A stretch of 34,830 bases of DNA from an uncultured Akkermansia sp. (GTDB taxonomy: Bacteria; Verrucomicrobiota; Verrucomicrobiia; Verrucomicrobiales; Akkermansiaceae), in assembly GCA_947588735.1 (NCBI GenBank), contig CANQAD010000017.1, forward strand, positions 1-34,830, in the 5' to 3' direction. Position numbers and translations under genes: made by a program. Below, piece after piece: positions 23,785 through 31,736 of the stretch (position 1 is its first letter; each line of letters starts with the position of its first letter). A model generated the notes under the pieces. It ran no database searches and had not been told where the DNA came from. It saw only the letters and a list, made by a program, of their open reading frames with translations.

Positions 23785-23819
23785 GCTGCGTCGTCAAGCC
23801 CTGCGGAGTTTCGCGCGAG

Positions 23820-24020
23820 ACAACCGTGTTGCCGGATATCACCGTTGATGCGCATCAAAAATCATGACGACAAGCGGTCATCACGCTGATGGCTCTCAAG
23901 ACCCATTTTACGGACATTCATGATTCAAAAAAAACTTCGCAAAGCGCACATCATCAATAAATAGCAAATAGTGTTCCAAAAATCGCAAATAGCAACCGCA
24001 TTTCCTAATGCGGTTGCCTT
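23820..24020 (-). repeat. ~200-bp repeat, copy B, with hairpin overlapping a gene's stop codon
   Basis: Reverse-complement counterpart of 6385-6583. The hairpin (23992-24017) has the same 11-bp arms GCAACCGCATT and AATGCGGTTGC as copy A. The stop codon of the large helical-repeat gene (TAG at 24005-24007) lies in the hairpin loop, so the last codons of that gene (Gln-Pro-His) belong to the repeat. Downstream T-rich sequence (TATTTGCGATTTTT) might let it act as a weak terminator on the minus strand. Confidence 0.75.
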
Positions 24021-26458
24021 GGGGTTTCGCGCTGTGCCCCGGAGAGGATATCGCCGGGCAGAAAATGGGTGCTGCGTATGGCGCGGGCCCAGTCGAGAAA
24101 GGCTTCCGCCTTCTTGGGATCGCGCGGGGCATCGGAAGCCGGTGAGCCGGACCATGCGGCGATATGCTCGGCCAGTTGCGCAGCCTCGCTGAAGCGGTTC
24201 AGGCAGGTAAGACGGTGCACCGCGCCTGCGCCGGCGTAATAATAGAAGAAATCACACGCATTCCCCGGCGGAGAGACTTCTTTGTCGTGCTCCTTCACCA
24301 CGTGCAGATAGTCCTGCAGAGCAACATCGTTGAGCCGGGCGCGTGCGGCGTGGGCCGCGTGCTGCAGACGTGCACGTTCAAACCACACATGCGGCAAATC
24401 GGGGATATCCAGAATGGCTGAGCTTGTTGCGAGCGCGCGGTCGATGCCCGCCTGATCACCCGTGGCGGCGTAAGCATCCGCCAGAATGGTGAGACGGTGT
24501 GCGCGCAGCTCCGGGCTCAATCTGGTCTCGGGAAGAGACTCCAGCAGATCGAGCGCCTCAGGGTGGCGACCGATGCGCGTGAGAACGGACGCCTGTTCAA
24601 TGACGGCAACCGGCGCCAGCGCAGTTCCCATTCGTGCGCATTCTGCGTAGAGTTTGACGGCGTGTTGCAGCGAGGGAAGGGTTGCACAAGCGACGCATTC
24701 CTTGCCGGCATGAAGCAGTGCGGAAGCTTTTTGCTCTCCCGAAGGCAGGTTCCCCGCAAGTGCCAGCAGCACGTCTCGCGCTTCCGCGTGCCGATCAATG
24801 CGTGACAGACGATCCGCCAAGCGCTGGGAGAGGGCGACCTTACGCGGTTGAGATGAGGCTTGCTCGCAGAGGCGGCGCAACAGGATCAGCGTGTTTTCCT
24901 CATTCGGCGGGTTGGCGTTGTCTGCGGCTTTCTCAAGAATCGCCGCGTAGAGCAGCTCATCCTCATCAGACCAGGCGGCGCGCTCCTCGCTGGAGAAGCC
25001 AGGAGTGTTGTAAAGGTGCTGCAGAGGATCGGCAGGAGGGTGAAGTCGAAGCAGGCAAACTCTGGCGCGCACGGCCTGGAGTTTGGAAGGCTGCAGACGC
25101 ATCACCTCCCGCAATTCCGCATCCGCTTGTTCGGCCCGATCTGCCGACAGCATTTGCGCATGGGCGAGTAGCAGCGCCCGGCGTGCCGGGGCGTTTTGTG
25201 CAGCGCGTATAAGTTTTTCGGCGGCTGCCTGGTCGCCGTTGCGCATGTGACAAATCATGGCGTTGACCAGCGCGAGGATTCGCAGACGATCCGGAGCAAT
25301 TTCCGCACAATTCGTGAAGATTTCGGCGGCTTTTGCCGGTTCATCCTGTGAGACCATGGCGCGTAAAAAAAGCGAGTCCGCATCTTCGGATGCCGAAGGA
25401 AAGGATTCGAGCAGTCTGGTGTAGAGCTCCGCCTGGTTCATGTCGCCGCGCAGGATCAGTCGGCGGGTGTGCTCCTGCAGGATGGTGCGCGTAAGCGGTT
25501 CCCCGGGCAAGTCTGCAACGGCGCGGTTGGCCAGCGCCGCAGTATCTGCGCCACGGGCAGTGGCTTCATCCATGAGCAGGATCAGGGCGAAAGCAGCGCG
25601 CTGCGCGTGCGCAGTGTCCTCGGCCCATTCATGGAGTTTGCTGCGAGTGTAGGAGCTTTGCTGGCCCTCTTCGTGCTGATGCAGTCGGCAAAACGCCGCT
25701 TGAAGCAACGGTGATTCCGGATTGGCCGTAATAAATTGCAGCAGGGTTTCTTCGCCCAGGCCGGCGGCGTCCTGTTCGTCATCCGTTTCTTCATCGATGG
25801 GATCGCTGTGGGGCTGGGCGCTTTCTTTCGCGTAGTACAACTCGGCAAGCTCCAATCGTGCAAAGTGGCGGGCCGTCGTGTCCAGCGTGCTGTCATTTTC
25901 CAGCTCACGAGCGTATTCAATGCCGCCGGCAAAATCACTCATCTTGCGCCGCAGGGGCAGCCCCAGCAGCTTGACGATAGATTGAAGTTTTGTGTTTTTT
26001 TGAGCCATTTTCTGCAGCGCGGAGTAGGCGGAGGTGTCGGCGGAGGCGTCACGCGCAGATAGTTGCTGATCGGCAAGTGCCGCTGAGGCAAGCGCCCGGA
26101 TGTGTTCGTCCTGAGAATGGGTGAGCCGTTCTATCATATCGGTGCAGCTAATCTCCGGGCTGTGCTTGGCGCAGTAGAGAAGCCCTCGTGCCGCGTAAGG
26201 GTACAGAGGATGCCCGGCAGGCACTTGCTCCAACAGTTCAGCGGCCTCGGTCAGACGCCCCATTCCCAGGAGGGCGCGCCCCTTCCAGTAGGCTGCTTCC
26301 TCGTCCTTCAGCCCCTGCTTGTCTCTGCGCAGCAGCTGCCAGGCCTGAATCGGTTTTCCTGCGCGCAGCAGTTGTTCTGCCTGATTGTCCGCCTGTCCCG
26401 TCCCGGCTGCAATAGCGAGGATGAGTGAAAGCATGGGAATGGCGGTTTTGGAGAGCAT
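24005..26458 (-). CDS. Large exported helical-repeat (TPR-like) protein
   Basis: 817 residues from the ATG at 26458 (MLSKTAIPMLSLILAIAAG), whose start gives a good signal peptide (cleavage near GTGQA-DN). The rest is Ala/Leu/Glu-rich with many helix pairs of TPR character, for example AEQLLRAGKPIQAWQLLRRD, RLTEAAELLEQVPAGHPLYP and AEARDVLLALAGNLPSGEQK, and ends in a motif around FYYYAGAGAVHRLTCLNRFS. No enzyme motif seen. Role probably as a periplasmic scaffold. It begins 10 nt after the M23 peptidase stop and ends within repeat copy B, which contributes the last residues. Confidence 0.82.
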   Translation of the reverse strand: MLSKTAIPMLSLILAIAAGTGQADNQAEQLLRAGKPIQAWQLLRRDKQGLKDEEAAYWKGRALLGMGRLTEAAELLEQVPAGHPLYPYAARGLLYCAKHSPEISCTDMIERLTHSQDEHIRALASAALADQQLSARDASADTSAYSALQKMAQKNTKLQSIVKLLGLPLRRKMSDFAGGIEYARELENDSTLDTTARHFARLELAELYYAKESAQPHSDPIDEETDDEQDAAGLGEETLLQFITANPESPLLQAAFCRLHQHEEGQQSSYTRSKLHEWAEDTAHAQRAAFALILLMDEATARGADTAALANRAVADLPGEPLTRTILQEHTRRLILRGDMNQAELYTRLLESFPSASEDADSLFLRAMVSQDEPAKAAEIFTNCAEIAPDRLRILALVNAMICHMRNGDQAAAEKLIRAAQNAPARRALLLAHAQMLSADRAEQADAELREVMRLQPSKLQAVRARVCLLRLHPPADPLQHLYNTPGFSSEERAAWSDEDELLYAAILEKAADNANPPNEENTLILLRRLCEQASSQPRKVALSQRLADRLSRIDRHAEARDVLLALAGNLPSGEQKASALLHAGKECVACATLPSLQHAVKLYAECARMGTALAPVAVIEQASVLTRIGRHPEALDLLESLPETRLSPELRAHRLTILADAYAATGDQAGIDRALATSSAILDIPDLPHVWFERARLQHAAHAARARLNDVALQDYLHVVKEHDKEVSPPGNACDFFYYYAGAGAVHRLTCLNRFSEAAQLAEHIAAWSGSPASDAPRDPKKAEAFLDWARAIRSTHFLPGDILSGAQRETPRQPH

Positions 26459-26468
26459 GGAACGGGGG

Positions 26469-27572
26469 CTACTTTTTGGGAGCGGGCATTCCTTCGCTCG
26501 CAGGGAGAGCATGGGTGTCCGGCGCGGGCTTTTTTTGTTGGAAAATGTGTTGAATGTAGCGCAGACCGGAAGCGGTAAGCGCAGCATCCTTACTGCTGTT
26601 TTTCACACGATTGACGGTTACGTTTTGCTGAAGCGTGGGCACGGAAATGCAGCTGATGACTGTCGGTGCGGAGACAGATTGCGTTGCCGGGTAGAAGCCA
26701 AGAGGAATTCCTTCCGCACTGAAAGCTACATCCAGCGACCGGGTGTCCGGCGTTATGGGCCTGCGCAGCAAAAATGGGTGTCTGCGCAGTATGTCTACCT
26801 TCTCCCCGTGGTAGGGCACGCGCACGCGGTAATGCTCCTTCAGGCTCATCCAATGTTTGCGCAGGGAGAGCGGTTGCCCTTGCGCACAGGCGCGCAGAAC
26901 GGGTACGGGGTCAATGCCCGCCAGGTTGAGCCCGTTGTAGATGCCATGCTTGTTGGTAGGCGGGCAGAACTGGTCGTAGTGCGAGTGCAGCATCAGCCCG
27001 ATTTCCAAGTGCACGTGGGAGCGCTCACGGTTGATGCCCACACCGCTGTGGCCCATTTTTCCGATCACGTTGCCAGTCCCCACGCGCTGGCCGATTTGGC
27101 AGTCCACACGGGCCAGGTGGGCGTAGAGGCTGTAAATGACGCCTTCGGGGACGCGGTGGCTCACCACCACATAGCGACCGTAGTTGCTCAGACCGGGGTT
27201 TGCGTTGACATAAGACACAACGCCGGGAGCAACGGGGTGAATGAGGTCGAGCGGTTCTCCAGCCGCATCGCGCTGCATGGGCTTGATGTCCGCTCCCTCG
27301 TGAATGCGCGAAAACATCACGCTCCCATCTGAGGCGCGGAAGGGATTGCGTACCATGCCGTATCCTCCGGCCTGCCAGGGTTTGCTCTTTTCGCCTTCAA
27401 AGTTGCGGTCGCAGTACATGTAAAAATTTTCCCCTCGGCCGGAGATGATGTGTCGGTTGGCAGTGGGAAAGCGGTACACCAGATCCGCGCGATCGGGCGG
27501 CGTCATCTGCGCTTGCCCAAGCGCGGCTCCGCACAGCAGCAGGGTAATTGATTTCTGGAAAGGCCGCCTCAT
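26469..27572 (-). CDS. M23 family metallopeptidase
   Basis: 367 residues with a signal peptide (about 1-22, cleavage near GQAQ). The LytM-type zinc site is complete: HEGAD (His91, Asp95), SLYAHL (His152) and SHVHLEI (His186, His188). Such enzymes cleave peptide cross-links of peptidoglycan or processed envelope proteins. A long C-terminal region (about 220-367) follows, ending in a Pro/Ala/Lys-rich tail and showing no motif I recognise. Its ATG overlaps the stop of the upstream lipoprotein gene (ATGA, 27569-27572) and the helical-repeat protein follows, so all three likely act together in the envelope. Confidence 0.9.
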   Translation of the reverse strand: MRRPFQKSITLLLCGAALGQAQMTPPDRADLVYRFPTANRHIISGRGENFYMYCDRNFEGEKSKPWQAGGYGMVRNPFRASDGSVMFSRIHEGADIKPMQRDAAGEPLDLIHPVAPGVVSYVNANPGLSNYGRYVVVSHRVPEGVIYSLYAHLARVDCQIGQRVGTGNVIGKMGHSGVGINRERSHVHLEIGLMLHSHYDQFCPPTNKHGIYNGLNLAGIDPVPVLRACAQGQPLSLRKHWMSLKEHYRVRVPYHGEKVDILRRHPFLLRRPITPDTRSLDVAFSAEGIPLGFYPATQSVSAPTVISCISVPTLQQNVTVNRVKNSSKDAALTASGLRYIQHIFQQKKPAPDTHALPASEGMPAPKK

Positions 27573-28150
27573 CGCGCTCCGCTTGAAAAGATTTCGCCGA
27601 TCGCTCGTCCGGTGTAGTCCCTTTTCCCTTTTTGTTTCGTCGGGTCTATCTTGGGCAGGGGGCGCGGGTTTTTCTTCATAAAGCGTTTCTTTTCCATTTC
27701 CTCATTTTCCGGCGGAATGTCGCGCGCAATTTCCTTCAGGTCATAGCCATTCAGTCCGCCCCATATCACCAGCTTGCCATCGGTAATGGGTCTGTCAATG
27801 CGCACGGGTTGGAAAGCCAGCCCGTTTACCACCGGCAAGATAAGCATACCCTCTTTCTCCAGAGATACGCTGTACAGGCGGTTGACCAGCTCGTCCTTCA
27901 GCGTCAGCACGATCCCGTAACTGCCGTCCTGCATGTTCATGAAAGAATGGTAGGATTTGAAATTCTTGTGCGTGACGATGGGCATGCGCGTGTACGGGCG
28001 CCCGTTGTACATCAGCAGGAACTTGGACGTGCTGCCCTCGGTGCTCCTGGCCTCTGAAAGGAAGAAAATGGGATATGGCTTCTGTTGGCATGCGCTGAGC
28101 AGCAGAACAAGCGCCGCGAGCATCAACAAGTGGCATCGAATGGTCTTCAT
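27569..28150 (-). CDS. Lipoprotein with a SecD P1-head-like domain
   Basis: 193 residues from the ATG at 28150. Signal MKTIRCHLLMLAALVLLLSAC has a good lipobox (LSAC, Cys21). Residues ~75-140 (YGIVLTLKDELVNRLYSVS, LPVVNGLAFQPVRIDRPITD, GKLVIWGGLNGYDLKEIARD) follow the pattern of the SecDF first head domain (gkVlsaPvvnepItgG...ItGnF...eA..LA). The C terminus is basic and polar (KKRFMKKNPRPLPKIDPTKQ). No transmembrane SecD portion is present. This is a resemblance seen by eye. First gene of an operon with the M23 peptidase and the helical-repeat protein. Confidence 0.78.
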   Translation of the reverse strand: MKTIRCHLLMLAALVLLLSACQQKPYPIFFLSEARSTEGSTSKFLLMYNGRPYTRMPIVTHKNFKSYHSFMNMQDGSYGIVLTLKDELVNRLYSVSLEKEGMLILPVVNGLAFQPVRIDRPITDGKLVIWGGLNGYDLKEIARDIPPENEEMEKKRFMKKNPRPLPKIDPTKQKGKRDYTGRAIGEIFSSGAR

Positions 28151-28163
28151 AAGCTCGCAGAAA

Positions 28164-28192
28164 ATGATAGCACACTCTTCTCCCCAGTGCGA
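28164..28192 (-). promoter_or_regulatory. Promoter of the lipoprotein-M23-helical repeat operon
   Basis: TCGCAC (28187-28192), 17-nt spacer, TATCAT (28164-28169) on the minus strand; 13 nt from the -10 box to the ATG, so a very short leader. Confidence 0.45.
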
Positions 28193-28220
28193 GCCTAAAA
28201 ACAGCCCCCGCGGCAAACAC

Positions 28221-28707
28221 CGGGGCAAATGCACATTTGTCCCAAGAAAAAGCCATCCCCGTAAGTTGTTAACGGCACATCATACAGCATAAAGAATTGA
28301 TTATTTGCGAATTACGATTTACGAACCACGATTTGAATATCAGCGCGCCGGCGCGCGGGGTGCGAAGCAAAAGGAAGCGGAATTTTTGGAGACGAGATGC
28401 GATGATCAAGGGAAAGCATCCGGAGTGATGCCATGCCGGGTTGACTCAGCGCCGCCCCATCGGCGCTTGCTTCGGAGCCGCCTCACGACTCTTGCCTCAA
28501 ACTCGCCCCACGCGTTTTCGCCTCTGCGAGGCAAAAGCTGCGCTTTTGTCCAATCCTCCTGCGCGCCCTCGGAGGCTTTCACGGCCTTGCTGAATCGTCC
28601 ATGGTTTGCTGTCTCGCTGGCTTCCTTCTTTCGTCCATAGAAAACGCAAGGGAAATGGGTTCAATGAGCCCGGAGAATATTTTTGGGGGACACGTGTGCT
28701 TTTGCGC
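28221..28707. repeat. Repeat element E6
   Basis: Fills most of the gap before aconitase. Left end GGGGCAAATGCACATTTGTC then CCAAGAAAAAGCC; right end GGGGGACACGTGTGC. The stem GCGCGC-CG-GCGCGC lies near 28345. The segment 28416-28442 matches E1 (5415-5442), and the right end shares the block AAATGGGTTCAATGAGCCCG with E2, where the hairpin arm differs by one base that still pairs as G-U. The right end lies about 20 bp upstream of the aconitase promoter. Confidence 0.75.
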
Positions 28708-28726
28708 GGCTCTGCGTTTTTTCTCC

Positions 28727-28754
28727 TTGCATTTACCGAAGATAAGAGTACACT
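28727..28754 (+). promoter_or_regulatory. Candidate aconitase promoter
   Basis: TTGCAT (28727-28732), 16-nt spacer, TACACT (28749-28754), 22 nt before the ATG at 28777. The -35 box is identical to that of pnp. Confidence 0.5.
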
Positions 28755-28776
28755 GTGCGCGAGCTCAGAACGCAGT

Positions 28777-31494
28777 ATGGACACGATACGCACATTTACG
28801 ACGGGAGAAGGCAAGAAGGCGCGCTTTTATTCACTACCGGCTCTGACGGAGCAGGGGTTCCCCGGCATACGTCGCATGCCGATATCGTTGCGTATCGTGC
28901 TGGAGAGTGTGCTGCGCAATTGCGACGGATTGCGGGTGACGCAGGAGGATGTCGAGAAGCTTGCGGGTTGGAAGGCTGGAGAAAAGGCGGACTTTGAGGT
29001 GCCCTTTACGGTGGCGCGCATCATATTGCAGGATTTGACGGGTGTGCCGTTGCTGGTGGATTTGGCAGCCATGCGGGATGCCGTGCAAGCGCGCGGCAAG
29101 GAGGCCGGGAAGATGGAGCCGCTCGTGCCGGTGGATTTGGTGGTGGACCACTCGGTGCAGGTGGATTGGGCGGGGTTCCCCGGTGCGCTGCAGAAAAACA
29201 TGACGCGCGAATTCGAGCGCAATGCCGAACGCTACAAGTTCCTCAAATGGGGCCAGCAAGCTTTTAACTCTTTTTCGGTGATTCCCCCCGGCACGGGCAT
29301 CGTACACCAGGTGAATCTGGAGCGCCTTGCTCGCGGGGTGATGCAACAGGGGGATCTCTTTTACCCTGATTCGCTCGTGGGTACGGATTCCCACACCACC
29401 ATGATCAACGGCCTGGGGATTGTGGCATGGGGAGTGGGCGGTATTGAGGCCGAGGCAGGCATGCTGGGCCAGCCGATTACTTTCCTTGCGCCGGAAGTTG
29501 TGGGCGTGCGGTTGACAGGTCGATTGCGCCCCGGAGTAACGGCAACGGATCTGGCGCTGCGCGTCACTCGGATGTTGCGCGCGCATGGCGTTGTGGGCAA
29601 GTTTGTGGAGTTTTTTGGAGAAGGGGCGGTCGCTCTCTCTTTGCCGGATCGCGCCACAGTGGCCAATATGGCTCCGGAATACGGCGCTACCATGGGCTTT
29701 TTCCCCATGGATGACGTGAGCGCAGATTATCTGTTGTCCACCGGGCGCAGCCGCGAGCAGGTGGATACCTACATTGCTTATTACCGGGCGCAGCAGATGT
29801 TCGGTATGCCGCAGGACGGGGATATTGATTACAGCGCCACGCTGACGCTTGACCTGGATAGCGTGCAGCCTGCCGTAGCTGGTCCCCGCCGCCCTCAGGA
29901 TCTCATCCCGCTCGCGGAACTGAAACAGAGCTTTCCGAGCATCTGCGAGAATACCTTCGGTCGCCCCGTAAGTGCGGAGACCGTGCGGGTGCAGATGCAC
30001 GGCGATGCCGGCAATCCTGAAGCTCCCGCACAGCATGAGGTGGAGCTGCGCGATGGATCGATTCTCGTGGCTGCCATTACGAGCTGCACCAACACCAGCA
30101 ACGAGGGACTCATGCTTGCCGCGGGCATTCTCGCCAAAAAGGCGCTCGCGTTTGGGTTGCGTGTGCCCGCGCACGTCAAGACGAGCATGGCGCCGGGTTC
30201 GCGCGCGGCGGCGCAGTACTTCAAGCATGCAGAGCTTACTGCCGCTCTGGAGGCCGTCGGCTTCTCCATTGTCGGCTACGGCTGCACCACCTGCATCGGT
30301 AATTCCGGACCGCTCAACAGTTCCATTGAAAAGGCGCTCGAACAGCATCCGTTCATCTCCTGCTCGGTGCTTTCCGGCAACCGCAATTTCGAGGCGCGCA
30401 TCCACCCGCGCGTGAAGGCGAACTTCCTCATGTCGCCTCCGTTGGTGGTGGCCTTTGCGTTGGCCGGCCGGGTGGATATCGATATGGAAAACGAGCCGTT
30501 GGGACACACTCCGGAGGGACAGCCTGTTTACCTGCGCGATGTTTGGCCCACGCCGCAGGAGCTTGCCGCCGCCCGCGCACTTGCCTGCACGCCGGAGGAG
30601 TACCTCTCTTGCTACGGTTCTCCAACGCCTGAGTGGGATGCCATTTGCCCGCCTCAGGGAGCCACCTTTGCCTGGCAGGCGGACTCCACCTACATCCATC
30701 GCCCACCCTTCTTCGATTCCTTTACCGGCGAAAAACAGCAGATAAAGGACATAACCGGTGCGCGCGCCCTCGGCATCTTTGGGGATAGCGTGACCACCGA
30801 CCACATTTCCCCCGCCGGAGCCATCAAGCCCACGGGACCCGCCGGGCAATTTCTAGCTGCGCATGGCGTACAGCAGCGCGACTTCAACACCTTCGGTTCG
30901 CGCCGGGGCAATGATGAGGTTATGGTGCGCGGCACCTTCGCCAATGTGCGCATCCGCAACCTGATGACTCCCGATGTGGAGGGGGGGTACACCCTCTACT
31001 TCGGCGCGCGGCCTGTAAGCGAGCCGGACGCGGCAATCTCCGCACCCACGGGCGCTCCCACATTCATCTACGATGCCGGTATGGCCTACAAGGCCGACGG
31101 GGTGCCCACCATCATCATCGGCGGGGCGGACTATGGCATGGGGTCCAGCCGCGACTGGGCTGCCAAGGGAACCTCTTTGCTCGGCGTACGGGCGGTCATT
31201 GCCAAGAGTTTTGAGCGCATCCATCGTTCCAATCTTATCGGCATGGGGGTGCTCCCGCTTGTCTTCGCCAACCCGGCGGATTACGATCGCGTTCGTGACC
31301 TGAAGGACGCCCTCTTTTCCATCACCGGTTTGAGCAACGATATGCCTCCGCGCAGCGCCGCTGCTCTGCAGGTGCAGCCGACGCAGGCTCCGGCGTTTTC
31401 TCTGCCGCTCGTCGTACGTCTCGATACCCCCATCGAGCTGGAGTATTTCAGAGCCGGTGGCATCCTTCAGTACGTGCTCTCCCGCTATTGCTGA
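28777..31494 (+). CDS. acnA: Aconitate hydratase (AcnA/IRP1 type)
   Basis: 905 residues from the ATG at 28777 (MDTIRTFTTGEGKKARFYSL), close to the ~890 of AcnA; upstream in-frame ATGs lie in element E6. Iron-sulfur ligands are in SCTNTSN and GCTTCIGNSG, with the substrate-binding blocks GTDSHTTMINGLG, FNTFGSRRGNDEVM and GGADYGMGSSRDWAAKG. It isomerises citrate to isocitrate through a [4Fe-4S] cluster in the TCA cycle, feeding the isocitrate dehydrogenase encoded about 16 kb away. No other TCA gene is adjacent. Monocistronic, followed by a convergent tRNA gene. Confidence 0.97.
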   Translation: MDTIRTFTTGEGKKARFYSLPALTEQGFPGIRRMPISLRIVLESVLRNCDGLRVTQEDVEKLAGWKAGEKADFEVPFTVARIILQDLTGVPLLVDLAAMRDAVQARGKEAGKMEPLVPVDLVVDHSVQVDWAGFPGALQKNMTREFERNAERYKFLKWGQQAFNSFSVIPPGTGIVHQVNLERLARGVMQQGDLFYPDSLVGTDSHTTMINGLGIVAWGVGGIEAEAGMLGQPITFLAPEVVGVRLTGRLRPGVTATDLALRVTRMLRAHGVVGKFVEFFGEGAVALSLPDRATVANMAPEYGATMGFFPMDDVSADYLLSTGRSREQVDTYIAYYRAQQMFGMPQDGDIDYSATLTLDLDSVQPAVAGPRRPQDLIPLAELKQSFPSICENTFGRPVSAETVRVQMHGDAGNPEAPAQHEVELRDGSILVAAITSCTNTSNEGLMLAAGILAKKALAFGLRVPAHVKTSMAPGSRAAAQYFKHAELTAALEAVGFSIVGYGCTTCIGNSGPLNSSIEKALEQHPFISCSVLSGNRNFEARIHPRVKANFLMSPPLVVAFALAGRVDIDMENEPLGHTPEGQPVYLRDVWPTPQELAAARALACTPEEYLSCYGSPTPEWDAICPPQGATFAWQADSTYIHRPPFFDSFTGEKQQIKDITGARALGIFGDSVTTDHISPAGAIKPTGPAGQFLAAHGVQQRDFNTFGSRRGNDEVMVRGTFANVRIRNLMTPDVEGGYTLYFGARPVSEPDAAISAPTGAPTFIYDAGMAYKADGVPTIIIGGADYGMGSSRDWAAKGTSLLGVRAVIAKSFERIHRSNLIGMGVLPLVFANPADYDRVRDLKDALFSITGLSNDMPPRSAAALQVQPTQAPAFSLPLVVRLDTPIELEYFRAGGILQYVLSRYC

Positions 31495-31565
31495 TCCTTG
31501 GCGGTCGTATCATGGACGCCGCTCATGGGAAATCGCCTCGTGAGTCAACCTTCGTCCTTCCCGAT

Positions 31566-31602
31566 AAAAAAGAGCCAGGCACGTCCTCTGAACATACCTG
31601 GC
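31566..31602 (-). terminator. Rho-independent terminator of tRNA-Ala
   Basis: On the minus strand arms GCCAGGTA (31595-31602) and TGCCTGGC (31574-31581), with one wobble pair, are followed by TCTTTTTTAT. It starts 4 nt beyond the tRNA 3' end. Confidence 0.8.
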
Positions 31603-31606
31603 GCCA

Positions 31607-31679
31607 TGGAGCATAGGAGATTCGAACTCCTGACCTGTTGCGTGCGATGCAACCGCTCTACCAACTGAGCTAATGCCCC
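31607..31679 (-). tRNA. tRNA-Ala, anticodon CGC
   Basis: 73 bases fold as a complete cloverleaf: acceptor arms GGGGCAT/ATGCTCC with one G-U, D arm GCTC/GAGC, anticodon stem GTTGC/GCAAC around the loop ATCGCAC (anticodon CGC, reading GCG), variable loop AGGTC, T arm AGGAG/CTCCT with loop TTCGAAT, and discriminator A. CCA is not encoded and must be added after transcription. It has a promoter 14 nt upstream and a terminator directly downstream, so it is a single-gene unit, convergent with acnA. Confidence 0.95.
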
Positions 31680-31693
31680 GCTTGACGCGGCTC

Positions 31694-31722
31694 ATGATAC
31701 ATGAAATTGCTCGAAAGTGCAA
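31694..31722 (-). promoter_or_regulatory. tRNA-Ala promoter
   Basis: TTGCAC (31717-31722), 17-nt spacer, TATCAT (31694-31699) on the minus strand, starting transcription about 7 nt before the mature tRNA. Confidence 0.65.
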
Positions 31723-31736
31723 GCACGAATATTCAT

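Noticed and set aside
28834-30849. Open frame of 671 codons on the minus strand opposite acnA
   Set aside because: Shadow of the aconitase gene, whose motifs are all on the plus strand; the antisense product is rich in His/Arg with no family signature.
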